Shown piece after piece: positions 14,319-20,531 of a DNA stretch of 20,531 nucleotides. This stretch comes from an uncultured Eubacteriales bacterium (GTDB lineage: Bacteria; Bacillota; Clostridia; Oscillospirales; Oscillospiraceae). The notes below the pieces were generated by a model. The model was not told the DNA's origin. It did not search any database and was given only the letters and a program-made list of their open reading frames with translations. The stretch lies in assembly GCA_900549545.1 (NCBI GenBank), contig URPA01000034.1, positions 1 through 20,531 on the forward strand, read 5' to 3'. How positions within the stretch are numbered: the first letter of the stretch is position 1; each line of letters starts with the position of its first letter. The position numbers were made by a program, and so were the translations under genes.

Positions 14319-14430
14319 GGCTCCCCTTGTCAGGGGAGCTGTCAGCCGAATAGGCTGACTGAGGGGTAGTATTCTCTCCCTCCGTCTTCGCCTTGCGGCG
14401 AACCCACCTCCCCCGTCAGAGGGAGGCAAG
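14319..14430. repeat. Structured intergenic repeat with four successive stem-loops
   Basis: Stems are GCTCCCCT/AGGGGAGC (14320-14339), GTCAGCC/GGCTGAC (14341-14359), TTCGCC/GGCGAA (14387-14402) and CCTCCC/GGGAGG (14407-14426). The wording 'GGCTCCCCTTGTCAGGGGAG ... CTGAGGGG ... GAGGGAGGC' is familiar to me as a dispersed element in Faecalibacterium/Ruminococcaceae-type genomes. It lies in the leader of the methyltransferase gene. The remaining leader to 14543 shows no gene. Confidence 0.7.
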
Positions 14431-14543
14431 GTAGTGCGCAGTGACCTACACCTTCCCATTTACCGGGTAGCGGCGCAGGGTGACTCAGCCCGGCGTTCTG
14501 TCGTTTTGACAAATAAAAAATTCCCTGAAAAGGATGGACAAGC

Positions 14544-15773
14544 ATGAAAATTCAAAGAGAATACCCCCGCGTTATTGTCAGCCGCAAGGGCTTGCGCTGG
14601 ACAAAGCAGGGGCATCCGTGGATATATGAATCGGACATCGTGGGCGAGGAGGGGGCGCTTCAAAGCGGCTGCCTTGCCGACGCCGTGGGCGAAAACGGCA
14701 AATACATCGGCACGGGCTTTTATAGCCCCAGCAGCAAGATTCGCCTGCGTCTTGTCTCGCGCAACGCGAATGACCGCTTTGACGAGGCGTTTTGGCGGCG
14801 GCGGGTAAAATACGCCTGGGACTACCGCAAGACCGTCATGGGCGGGGACATCGGCTGCTGCCGGGTAATCTTCGGGGAGTCTGACGGCTTTCCGGGGCTG
14901 ACCGTGGACAGGTTTTCTGACCTTTTGGTCGCGCAGACGCTCTCGGTCGGCATGGAGCGGATAAAGCCCATGCTTTTTCCGATAATCGTCGAGACCCTGC
15001 GCGCGGACGGGCAGGAGATACGCGGCATATTCGAGAGAAACGACGTGGCTCTGCGTGAGCGCGAGGGCATGGAGCAGGGCAAGGGCTGGTTCCCGCTTGA
15101 GGGTGAGCCGCTGCCGGAGAGCCCCCTGACCGAGATATGCGAAAACGGCGTTTATTATCATGTGGATGTGGAAAACGGGCAGAAAACCGGCTTTTTCCTC
15201 GACCAGAAGTATAACCGCCTCGCCGTTGCCCGCCTTGCAAAGGGCAAGCGCGTGCTCGACTGCTTTACCCACACGGGCTCCTTTGCCCTCAACGCGGCCA
15301 TGGGCGGCGCGGAGCGGGTGACGGGCGTGGATGTGTCGGAGTCAGCGGTGGAGATGGCGCGCGCCAACGCCCGGCGAAATGGCCTTGAGGACAGGACGGA
15401 GTTTATTGCCGCCGATGTGTTCAAGCTTCTGCCGGAGCTGGAGCGGCAGGGAGGCAAGCCATATGATTTCATTATCCTTGACCCGCCTGCTTTCACCAAG
15501 TCCCGCAAGACTATGGACAGTGCCGAGCGCGGGTATAAGGAGATAAACTACCGGGCGCTGAGGCTCCTGCCGCGCGGCGGATATTTTGCCACCGCCTCAT
15601 GCAGCCACTTTATGCCCGCCGCGAATTTTGAGCGTATGCTCCGCTCCGCCGCTGCCGACGCCGGGGTGGAGCTCAAGCAGATCGAAGCCCGCCAGCAGGC
15701 TCCCGATCACCCAATACTCTGGAATGTTCCGGAAACGGACTATCTGAAGTTCTATATTTTCCAAGTGATATAA
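14544..15773 (+). CDS. rlmI: Class I SAM-dependent rRNA methyltransferase, RlmI-like (23S rRNA m5C)
   Basis: The 409-residue protein starts with a PUA domain (about 1-85, with LRWTKQGHPWIYESDI) and a linker domain. A Rossmann methyltransferase fold follows: FFLDQKYNRL, SAM motif I VLDCFTHTGSFALNAA, then GVDVSESAVEMARANARRNG. Motif IV is DPPAF (D313-F317) and the catalytic Cys of motif VI is C353 in TASCSHF. This is the domain order and length (about 400) of RlmI, which forms m5C in 23S rRNA by a covalent Cys intermediate. A gaaaagga ribosome site precedes the ATG. It has its own promoter and a perfect terminator, so it is a single-gene unit. The exact rRNA position is inferred from the family. 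Confidence 0.93.
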   Translation: MKIQREYPRVIVSRKGLRWTKQGHPWIYESDIVGEEGALQSGCLADAVGENGKYIGTGFYSPSSKIRLRLVSRNANDRFDEAFWRRRVKYAWDYRKTVMGGDIGCCRVIFGESDGFPGLTVDRFSDLLVAQTLSVGMERIKPMLFPIIVETLRADGQEIRGIFERNDVALREREGMEQGKGWFPLEGEPLPESPLTEICENGVYYHVDVENGQKTGFFLDQKYNRLAVARLAKGKRVLDCFTHTGSFALNAAMGGAERVTGVDVSESAVEMARANARRNGLEDRTEFIAADVFKLLPELERQGGKPYDFIILDPPAFTKSRKTMDSAERGYKEINYRALRLLPRGGYFATASCSHFMPAANFERMLRSAAADAGVELKQIEARQQAPDHPILWNVPETDYLKFYIFQVI

Positions 15774-15775
15774 AA

Positions 15776-15803
15776 AACCGGGACTTTTGCAAAAGTCCCG
15801 GTT
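15776..15803. terminator. Perfect 28-bp palindromic terminator between convergent genes
   Basis: The arms AACCGGGACTTTTG / CAAAAGTCCCGGTT are exact complements. It serves the methyltransferase gene (+) and the lipoprotein gene (-), whose stops lie 2 and 3 bp away. Confidence 0.9.
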
Positions 15804-15806
15804 AGT

Positions 15807-16595
15807 TTATCCCGGCCATGTTTCCATGCCGAATATATTCGTCCAGCCGTCGGCCCTGAGCGGGGAGAGCTTCGGAAGCTTATAATACCGCAGCGGCGGG
15901 AGAAAGATGAAGCCATCGTCCGAGGACAGGAGAAGAGTATGCTCGCCGCCGTCAGCAAAGGTGCAGCGCAGCTCATAGTCATAGTTATCAAAATTGCTCG
16001 GGCCGCTGCCGATATAGGCATCGAGCAGGGTGCCAATTTCGGTAAGTACGGCTTCGTCAACCGTTGCCCAGAGGATTTCGCCGTCCTTGATAAGCTCCAC
16101 TTCGCAGGCGGATTTGAAGTCGGGGAGGGTCATACCTGCGTCCTGCCCGGAGGCTTCGCCAATCTTGCCAAGCAGATTCTCCGCCGCCTCGTCCGCCTTG
16201 ACGCCGGGGGAGCCGACATAGGTGAAAAAGTATCCCCCGGAGATGCTTTCATACGCGGTAAAATGCTGCTCACTGTTGAGCTCCACCTTGAAAAGGCTGA
16301 CAGTATCCTCGGGCTCGACGCGCTCCCTTTCTTCCGCCGTGAAGGCGGCGCGGCAGAGCTCCACATCATCCTCGCAGAGCGGTATGTAATACAGGCCGCC
16401 GCTCTCCCCACCGTGGGAGTAGAGAACGGAATAATACATCCGCGGGTAGGGAACCTCGTCCTCCAAAAAGCTGGCGCTCGGCTGCGGGGCGCTGTTCGCC
16501 TGGGCGCAGGCACTGAGTGAGAGAAGAAAAATCAGGATAAGTGCCGTGCATATGGCGCGCGTGTGCTTTGAACTGGATTTTTCGTGAGCTTTCAT
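15807..16595 (-). CDS. Putative lipoprotein of unknown function
   Basis: The 262-residue protein has a lipoprotein signal peptide: a basic N terminus (KAHEKSSSKHTRA), hydrophobic TALILIFLLSL and lipobox LSAC with Cys30. A short low-complexity linker (QANSAPQPSAS) and a soluble domain follow, with alternating beta-like segments such as GGLYYIPLCEDDVEL, ISGGYFFTYVG and the C-terminal LPKLSPLRADGWTNIFG. I do not recognise a family. It is preceded by ggggg as ribosome site and lies 22 bp after another lipoprotein gene in the same direction, so the two form an operon. The shared terminator palindrome lies at its end. It should be anchored to the outer face of the membrane. Confidence 0.85.
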   Translation of the reverse strand: MKAHEKSSSKHTRAICTALILIFLLSLSACAQANSAPQPSASFLEDEVPYPRMYYSVLYSHGGESGGLYYIPLCEDDVELCRAAFTAEERERVEPEDTVSLFKVELNSEQHFTAYESISGGYFFTYVGSPGVKADEAAENLLGKIGEASGQDAGMTLPDFKSACEVELIKDGEILWATVDEAVLTEIGTLLDAYIGSGPSNFDNYDYELRCTFADGGEHTLLLSSDDGFIFLPPLRYYKLPKLSPLRADGWTNIFGMETWPG

Positions 16596-16617
16596 TTTGT
16601 GCCCCCCTTGTTTATAT

Positions 16618-17349
16618 TTACATCTCGCCGAGCTGCGCGATTATCTCCTCGGCGGTGTAGAGCCCATCGTTATAATGACCATCCTCGCCATAGGCAAGGG
16701 TATAAAGGTCGTATGAATACACGGCATGGGACGCGTCGAACACGGCGGCAAGCTCCGCCTCATATTCCTCGGCCGTGACAGAAGCGCCGTTCCAGGTGTA
16801 GTTATAGTGAAACTCCCCGTTTTCATCGCGCACGGGAGGATCCTCGGTCTGATCCCGCGTGCCGCCCGCAATGACGGTCATTTGCCCGTCAACTATGCTG
16901 TACACGGACGCCGTATAGTGCCCCATGTTGCCCTCGTCATTGAGCAGGAGATTGCCGCGCGGAATGTAGCTGAAGCTCAGGCGCCTTAGCTGCGTTTCAT
17001 GCACCGCGCCGTCGGAGTAGTTGAGGATACGGCTGCCCTCGGCCTCAGCGCCGCCAATGTCGGCAATCTCCGGTATGTCATCATCGTCGAGATATATCAG
17101 CAGGAAGCGGCGGGGGGAGATGGAGCTTGTGTGCTCCGGGAGATATTCGGCGTAGGCCTGCTTCCAGCCCTCGTCAGCGCTCTCATCAGGCACGGGGGCG
17201 GGCGCGGGAGTGGTGCCGGCGCCATAGATTATCAGGGGCGAAGACGCAGGCGTCGGTGTCGGTGTCGGCGTAGGCTCGGGCGCGACGGTCCCGCAGGCGC
17301 ACAGCAGCAGGCACAGCGCCAGCATCGGCAGAGTTTTTGCAAGCTTCAT
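16618..17349 (-). CDS. Putative lipoprotein with Pro/Thr linker and acidic DxD motif
   Basis: The 243-residue protein has a signal peptide with lipobox LCAC (Cys19). A PEPTPTPTPTPA linker follows at about residues 24-36, typical of Gram-positive cell-surface lipoproteins. The soluble domain carries FLLIYLDDDDIPEIADIGG (about 82-100), like the 'L.D.DGDG.PEL' calcium-binding-like segment of many Clostridia surface proteins, and later SVYSIVDGQMTVIAGGTRD. The C terminus is YTAEEIIAQLGEM. Ggag lies about 9 bp before the ATG. It is the first gene of a two-lipoprotein minus-strand unit. Function is unknown; a sensor or cell-surface binding role would be speculation. Confidence 0.85.
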   Translation of the reverse strand: MKLAKTLPMLALCLLLCACGTVAPEPTPTPTPTPASSPLIIYGAGTTPAPAPVPDESADEGWKQAYAEYLPEHTSSISPRRFLLIYLDDDDIPEIADIGGAEAEGSRILNYSDGAVHETQLRRLSFSYIPRGNLLLNDEGNMGHYTASVYSIVDGQMTVIAGGTRDQTEDPPVRDENGEFHYNYTWNGASVTAEEYEAELAAVFDASHAVYSYDLYTLAYGEDGHYNDGLYTAEEIIAQLGEM

Positions 17350-17481
17350 ATTTTGTCACTCCAATTTGTTGCCTTTTTCTTCATCTTAACCTAAATAATG
17401 GCGGATTACCACTAAAGAAATCTTAAATAAATGATATAAGGAAAATGATAAACGATATGTGTGAAAAGTCACTTTTTCTAC

Positions 17482-17510
17482 TTGCCTTATTTAGCGAAGC
17501 AGTGTATTAT
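17482..17510 (+). promoter_or_regulatory. Promoter of the membrane protein/peptidase operon
   Basis: TTGCCT (17482-17487), a 17-bp spacer and TATTAT (17505-17510, preceded by TG) fit a sigma-A promoter. A shifted TATAAT (17508) would leave a 20-bp spacer and is less likely. The leader is about 30 bases. Confidence 0.6.
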
Positions 17511-17545
17511 AATGAAGAATAAGGCAAAGAGAGGGGAGACTTTAA

Positions 17546-18283
17546 TTGGAATTTAATGTGAACAGCCCGATACTGTTTGTGCTGGCGGGGATAATTGTCG
17601 CCGTGGTGCTGGCGCAGTCGGTGTTTTTCCTTGTGAAGGCGTGGAGGCGCGGCAAGGAGATAGGCATGGGCGCGGACAAGCTCAAGAGAGTTGCGGTCAC
17701 GGCGGGGGTTTTCACCATCGCCCCGGCGGTGGCTATCGTTATAAGCGTAATCACCCTTGCAAAGGACCTTGGCCTGCCGCTGCCCTGGCTGCGGCTGAGC
17801 GTGGTCGGCTCGCTCTCGTATGAGACTATCGCCGCGACAAACGCCGAGAGCGCCATGGGCCTTACCTTCGGGCAGGTCAGCGCGCTGACGGCGAGCCAGT
17901 ATGTGACCATTGCGGCGGTGATGACCGTGAGCATTATGCTGGGCATCTGGCTCGTGCCGCTTATCGGCAAGAAGCTCTTAAACGGTGTTATCAGCCTTGA
18001 AAACCGCGACAAAAAGTGGGGCGACATTTTCTCCGCCTCGCTCTTTATCGGCATGATTTCCGCGTTTCTGGGCTATGTGTTCTGCGATTTCGGCGTGGTG
18101 TTCAAGGGCGACAGCTCCGGGCTTATCCCGCCGCTGGTTATGCTTGTGTCCGCGCTCGTGATGGGTGTCGCCGGTCTTGCGGTGAAGAAGCTCAAATGGC
18201 GCTGGATTTCGGACTACGCGCTGCCGATAAGCCTTGTTCTGGGCATGGCGAGCGCCATTCCAATCACGGCGTGGCTCGGCTGA
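17546..18283 (+). CDS. DUF5058-like polytopic membrane protein
   Basis: The start is TTG at 17546, with gaggggag 7 bp before it; a GTG at 17558 is possible. The 245-residue product has about six hydrophobic helices (about 8-30, 47-72, 118-141, 161-186, 193-213 and 222-243). The stretch WLRLSVVGSLSYETIAA (81-97) between helices 2 and 3 may be a re-entrant substrate site. The overall look matches what I remember as DUF5058; the family has no established function to my knowledge. It is followed after 14 bp by a second polytopic protein and then by a peptidase, in one operon. I infer that the two membrane proteins form a two-subunit transporter or channel. Confidence 0.85.
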   Translation: MEFNVNSPILFVLAGIIVAVVLAQSVFFLVKAWRRGKEIGMGADKLKRVAVTAGVFTIAPAVAIVISVITLAKDLGLPLPWLRLSVVGSLSYETIAATNAESAMGLTFGQVSALTASQYVTIAAVMTVSIMLGIWLVPLIGKKLLNGVISLENRDKKWGDIFSASLFIGMISAFLGYVFCDFGVVFKGDSSGLIPPLVMLVSALVMGVAGLAVKKLKWRWISDYALPISLVLGMASAIPITAWLG

Positions 18284-18297
18284 GAGGAGGCAGAAGC

Positions 18298-18963
18298 ATG
18301 AAAAACAAACTTTCTTATATAGACTCCGTCCACAGAGCGGGGCGCATCTGGAACCTGAGCGTCATGGTGATTCTGATAGCCTTCCCGATAGCGGTCGCGC
18401 TTATCTTCGGCGCAGCGCCCGATTGGCGCGGCTTTGGCATGGGCCTTATCGCCACGGCCCCGATGTACTGGGCGGTGGGCGCTGTCGAGACGGTCACTTA
18501 CGTGCCCATGCTGGGCGCGGGCGGCTCGTACCTGTCCTTTGTGACGGGCAACATCTCAAACCTCAAGCTGCCTGTGGCGCTCAACGCCCTCGAGCAGGCG
18601 GAGGTCAAGCCCAGCTCCGAGGAGGGGGAGGTCATTTCCACCATTGCAATCGCGGTGTCCAGCATTGTGACGACGCTTATAATCATCGTCGGCGTTATTC
18701 TCATAACACCGCTGACCCCTGTGCTCAATTCCCCGGCGCTGGCCCCGGCCTTCGCGCAGATTCTGCCGGCGCTCTTCGGCGGGCTGGGCGTGGTGTTCAT
18801 CTCCCGCAACTGGAAGATTTCCATTGCCCCGGTGATACTGATGCTGGTTCTCTTCATCTTCGTGCCCGCGCTCAACTCCTCGACGGTCGGCATCATGGTG
18901 CCGGTGGGCGTGCTGTTCACGCTGGGCGTGTCGAGAATCATGTATAAAAAAGGCTTGCTTTAA
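18298..18963 (+). CDS. Polytopic membrane protein, partner of the DUF5058-like protein
   Basis: The ATG at 18298 has aggagg 7 bp before it; an open frame further upstream only overlaps the previous gene. The 221-residue protein shows about six hydrophobic segments (about 19-38, 46-68, 113-138, 150-168, 174-190 and 193-212). Between helices 2 and 3 lies a loop, VTYVPMLGAGGSYLSFVTGN, ending in SNLKLP and the acidic stretch EQAEVKPSSEEGE. The helix-loop-helix plan mirrors that of the upstream protein, as expected for two subunits of a heteromeric membrane complex. I do not recognise a named family. It lies 15 bp before the M20 peptidase gene. Confidence 0.83.
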   Translation: MKNKLSYIDSVHRAGRIWNLSVMVILIAFPIAVALIFGAAPDWRGFGMGLIATAPMYWAVGAVETVTYVPMLGAGGSYLSFVTGNISNLKLPVALNALEQAEVKPSSEEGEVISTIAIAVSSIVTTLIIIVGVILITPLTPVLNSPALAPAFAQILPALFGGLGVVFISRNWKISIAPVILMLVLFIFVPALNSSTVGIMVPVGVLFTLGVSRIMYKKGLL

Positions 18964-18978
18964 GGAGACTAAATAAAA

Positions 18979-20415
18979 ATGGTAGTGTTGATTGTTGTAC
19001 TGGTGCTGCTGGCGGCGCTTATCGCGCTGGTGCTGGTGCGCACGGCGAAGTTCAAGCCCGCCGCGCAGGAGACGGCGGTGTTTGGCGATGTGAATTTTGA
19101 CAGGGACGCGGCGGAGGACGCGCTGGCGGAGCTGGTGAAATGCCGCACGGTGTCGGACCTTGACCCGGCCAATGAGGACGACGCGGAGTTTGAAAAGCTC
19201 ATCGGAAAGCTCCCGGAGCTGTACCCGAATGTGGTAAAAACCTGCCCCATGCAGCGCTTTGACGCCAGAGGCCTGCTCTTTCACTGGAAGGGCAGGGGCG
19301 ACGGCGACCCGGCAGTGCTGATGGCGCATTATGATGTCGTCCCCGTGGAGGAGGAAAACTGGGAGAAGCCGCCCTTTGACGCGGTGGTTGAAAACGGCGT
19401 CATGTGGGGGCGCGGCACGCTCGACACCAAGGTCACGCTCAACGGCATCATGTCCGCCGCGGAGAACCTGATAAAGCAGGGCTTCACCCCGGAAAATGAT
19501 ATCTACTTTGCCTTCTCCGGCTGCGAGGAGACAAACGGCCCGGGCGCGTCGAATATTGTTGAGTATTTCCAGAGCAGGGGCATTGTCCCGTCCATGGTCG
19601 TGGACGAGGGCGGCGGCGTTGTGGAGGATGTGTTCCCCGGCGTCAAGAAGCCCTGCGCGCTGATAGGCATCGCGGAAAAGGGCGCAATCAATCTGGAGTT
19701 CGGCATCTCCTCCAACGGCGGGCACGCCTCCGCCCCAAAGCCCCACACCCCTGTGGGGAGGCTCGCGCTCGCCTGCACGAAGCTTGAGGCCAAGCCCTTC
19801 AAGGCGCATTTTGAGGGCCCCGCCGGACAGATGTTTGACACCCTCGGCCGGCACTCGACCTTTCTCTACCGCATGATTTTTGCCAATCTCTGGCTGTTCA
19901 AGGGCATCCTGAACAATATGTGCAAGAAAAACGGCGGCGAGATGAACGCCCTCGTGCGCACGACGGTGGCCTTCACGCAGATGCGCGGCAGCAAAGCGCC
20001 CAATGTCATCCCGCCCATGGCCACAATGGTCGCAAACCTGCGCCTCAACCCGGCCGACTCTATCGCGAGCGCCATGGACTATGTGCGCAAAACTATAAAG
20101 GACGACGAGATCACGCTCACCAAGGGCACCTGCATGGAGCCGAGCCCCATATCCCGCACCGACTGCGAGGGCTGGCAGCGGGTCGTAAACGCCGTGTCCG
20201 GCACATGGCGCGGGTCTATCGTCTCCCCGTATCTGATGGTGCAGTGCTCCGACAGCCGCCATTACCGCGACCTTTCGGACAAGGTGTACCGCTTCTCGGC
20301 CATGGACCTGAGTGCTGAGGAGCGCGCGACTATCCACGGCAACAACGAGCGCATCCGCCTCGAGGTCATCCACCGCGCGGTGGAGTTCTTCATAAGGCTC
20401 ATGCAGCAGTGCTGA
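18979..20415 (+). CDS. Membrane-anchored M20-family metallopeptidase (carboxypeptidase S / PM20D1-like)
   Basis: Aaggag precedes the ATG by 11 bp. The 478-residue protein starts with one hydrophobic helix (residues 2-21) and no cleavage site, so it is anchored in the membrane. M20 dizinc residues are visible: H117 and D119 in LMAHYDVVPV, D149 in GRGTLDTK, E183/E184 in GCEETNG, D209 in VVDEGG and H453 in IHGNNE. NGGHASAPKPHTP belongs to the lid/dimerisation domain. This group includes vacuolar carboxypeptidase S and PM20D1, which hydrolyse (or make) N-acyl amino acids and dipeptides. The substrate here is unknown. It is the last gene of an operon with two polytopic proteins, so it may process what they carry. 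A strong terminator follows. Confidence 0.92.
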   Translation: MVVLIVVLVLLAALIALVLVRTAKFKPAAQETAVFGDVNFDRDAAEDALAELVKCRTVSDLDPANEDDAEFEKLIGKLPELYPNVVKTCPMQRFDARGLLFHWKGRGDGDPAVLMAHYDVVPVEEENWEKPPFDAVVENGVMWGRGTLDTKVTLNGIMSAAENLIKQGFTPENDIYFAFSGCEETNGPGASNIVEYFQSRGIVPSMVVDEGGGVVEDVFPGVKKPCALIGIAEKGAINLEFGISSNGGHASAPKPHTPVGRLALACTKLEAKPFKAHFEGPAGQMFDTLGRHSTFLYRMIFANLWLFKGILNNMCKKNGGEMNALVRTTVAFTQMRGSKAPNVIPPMATMVANLRLNPADSIASAMDYVRKTIKDDEITLTKGTCMEPSPISRTDCEGWQRVVNAVSGTWRGSIVSPYLMVQCSDSRHYRDLSDKVYRFSAMDLSAEERATIHGNNERIRLEVIHRAVEFFIRLMQQC

Positions 20416-20422
20416 ATAGAGT

Positions 20423-20457
20423 GCAAAACGCCCCGACCACCGGTCGGGGCGTTTTGC
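20423..20457 (+). terminator. Strong terminator of the M20 operon
   Basis: Perfect 16-bp arms (20423-20438 and 20442-20457) surround a 3-base loop, and the right arm contains gttttgc followed by ttg. The 74 bases after it to the window end show no supported feature. Confidence 0.9.
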
Positions 20458-20531
20458 TTGTAAATTGCACTGCACCAAGGCTCGCCAGATTGTCAAGCCA
20501 AGTGCAACAGTTTATCGACGAACTCATTAGG

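Noticed and set aside
18016..18297. Upstream extension of the second membrane protein gene
   Set aside because: It overlaps the DUF5058-like gene in another frame, its translation is Arg-rich, and a good ribosome site marks the ATG at 18298.
18556..20496. Minus-strand open frame of about 646 codons
   Set aside because: It lies opposite two well-supported plus-strand genes, has a His/Arg-rich low-complexity translation, and crosses the terminator. GC-rich codon bias opens this frame.

Overview
The window looks like a chromosomal stretch from a GC-rich gut Clostridia, most likely Oscillospiraceae/Ruminococcaceae-like. The grounds are the prophage lysis genes, an RlmI-type methyltransferase with PUA domain, small lipoproteins, a Clostridia-style structured intergenic repeat, and several Gram-positive promoters and terminators. 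The genus cannot be fixed from sequence alone. Most genes share a GC-rich style. The exceptions are an AT-richer island at about 9,640-11,900 and an IS1182-family insertion sequence.

Layout. (1) 1-3,639 is the right end of a prophage late operon: tail-fibre-like protein (cut by the window start), an unknown Gly/Gln-rich phage protein, a CHAP/PG-binding endolysin, a small membrane protein and a Hol44-type holin. Three hairpins and a tRNA-Gly(CCC) with its own promoter follow. (2) 4,046-8,198 is a FadR-type regulator and a three-gene redox operon: a CrtI-like flavoprotein, an FNR-like reductase with a C-terminal [2Fe-2S] domain, and a glycyl radical enzyme (GRE) cut off after about 226 residues. 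The same inverted repeat (CCAGTT...AACTGG) lies over the regulator promoter and upstream of the redox operon, which suggests one local regulon. (3) At about 8,195 the GRE gene runs directly into the body of a tyrosine integrase lacking its N terminus. This marks a deletion or rearrangement (or an assembly chimera). (4) 9,457-10,102 holds no gene but has an orphan IS1182 right end, an 18-bp direct repeat and a series of inverted repeats, one with perfect 20-bp arms. (5) 10,103-11,836 is a divergent SDR dehydrogenase / IclR regulator pair with a perfect 28-bp palindrome just downstream of a near-consensus SDR promoter. (6) 12,030-13,850 is a full IS1182-type element, ending 3 bp from the CCA end of a tRNA-Pro(UGG). 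Beyond that lies the promoter and 5' half of a second, broken tRNA-Pro. (7) 14,245-20,457 returns to host-like sequence: rlmI with a hairpin-rich leader, two convergent lipoprotein genes, and an operon of two polytopic membrane proteins (the first DUF5058-like) followed by a membrane-anchored M20 peptidase.

How the genes work together. The flavoprotein and the ferredoxin-type reductase are translationally linked and probably form an electron-transfer pair (NAD(P)H to FNR/2Fe-2S to flavoprotein). The GRE would have worked on the same substrate but cannot be functional as seen, since its active-site Cys and glycyl-radical region are absent. The SDR/IclR pair is a small catabolic module of unknown substrate. 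The last operon couples a surface hydrolase to a probable two-subunit membrane system. The best candidates for undescribed biology are the FadR-controlled redox operon and the DUF5058-partner-M20 operon. The most informative structural events are the GRE/integrase fusion and the broken tRNA-Pro.
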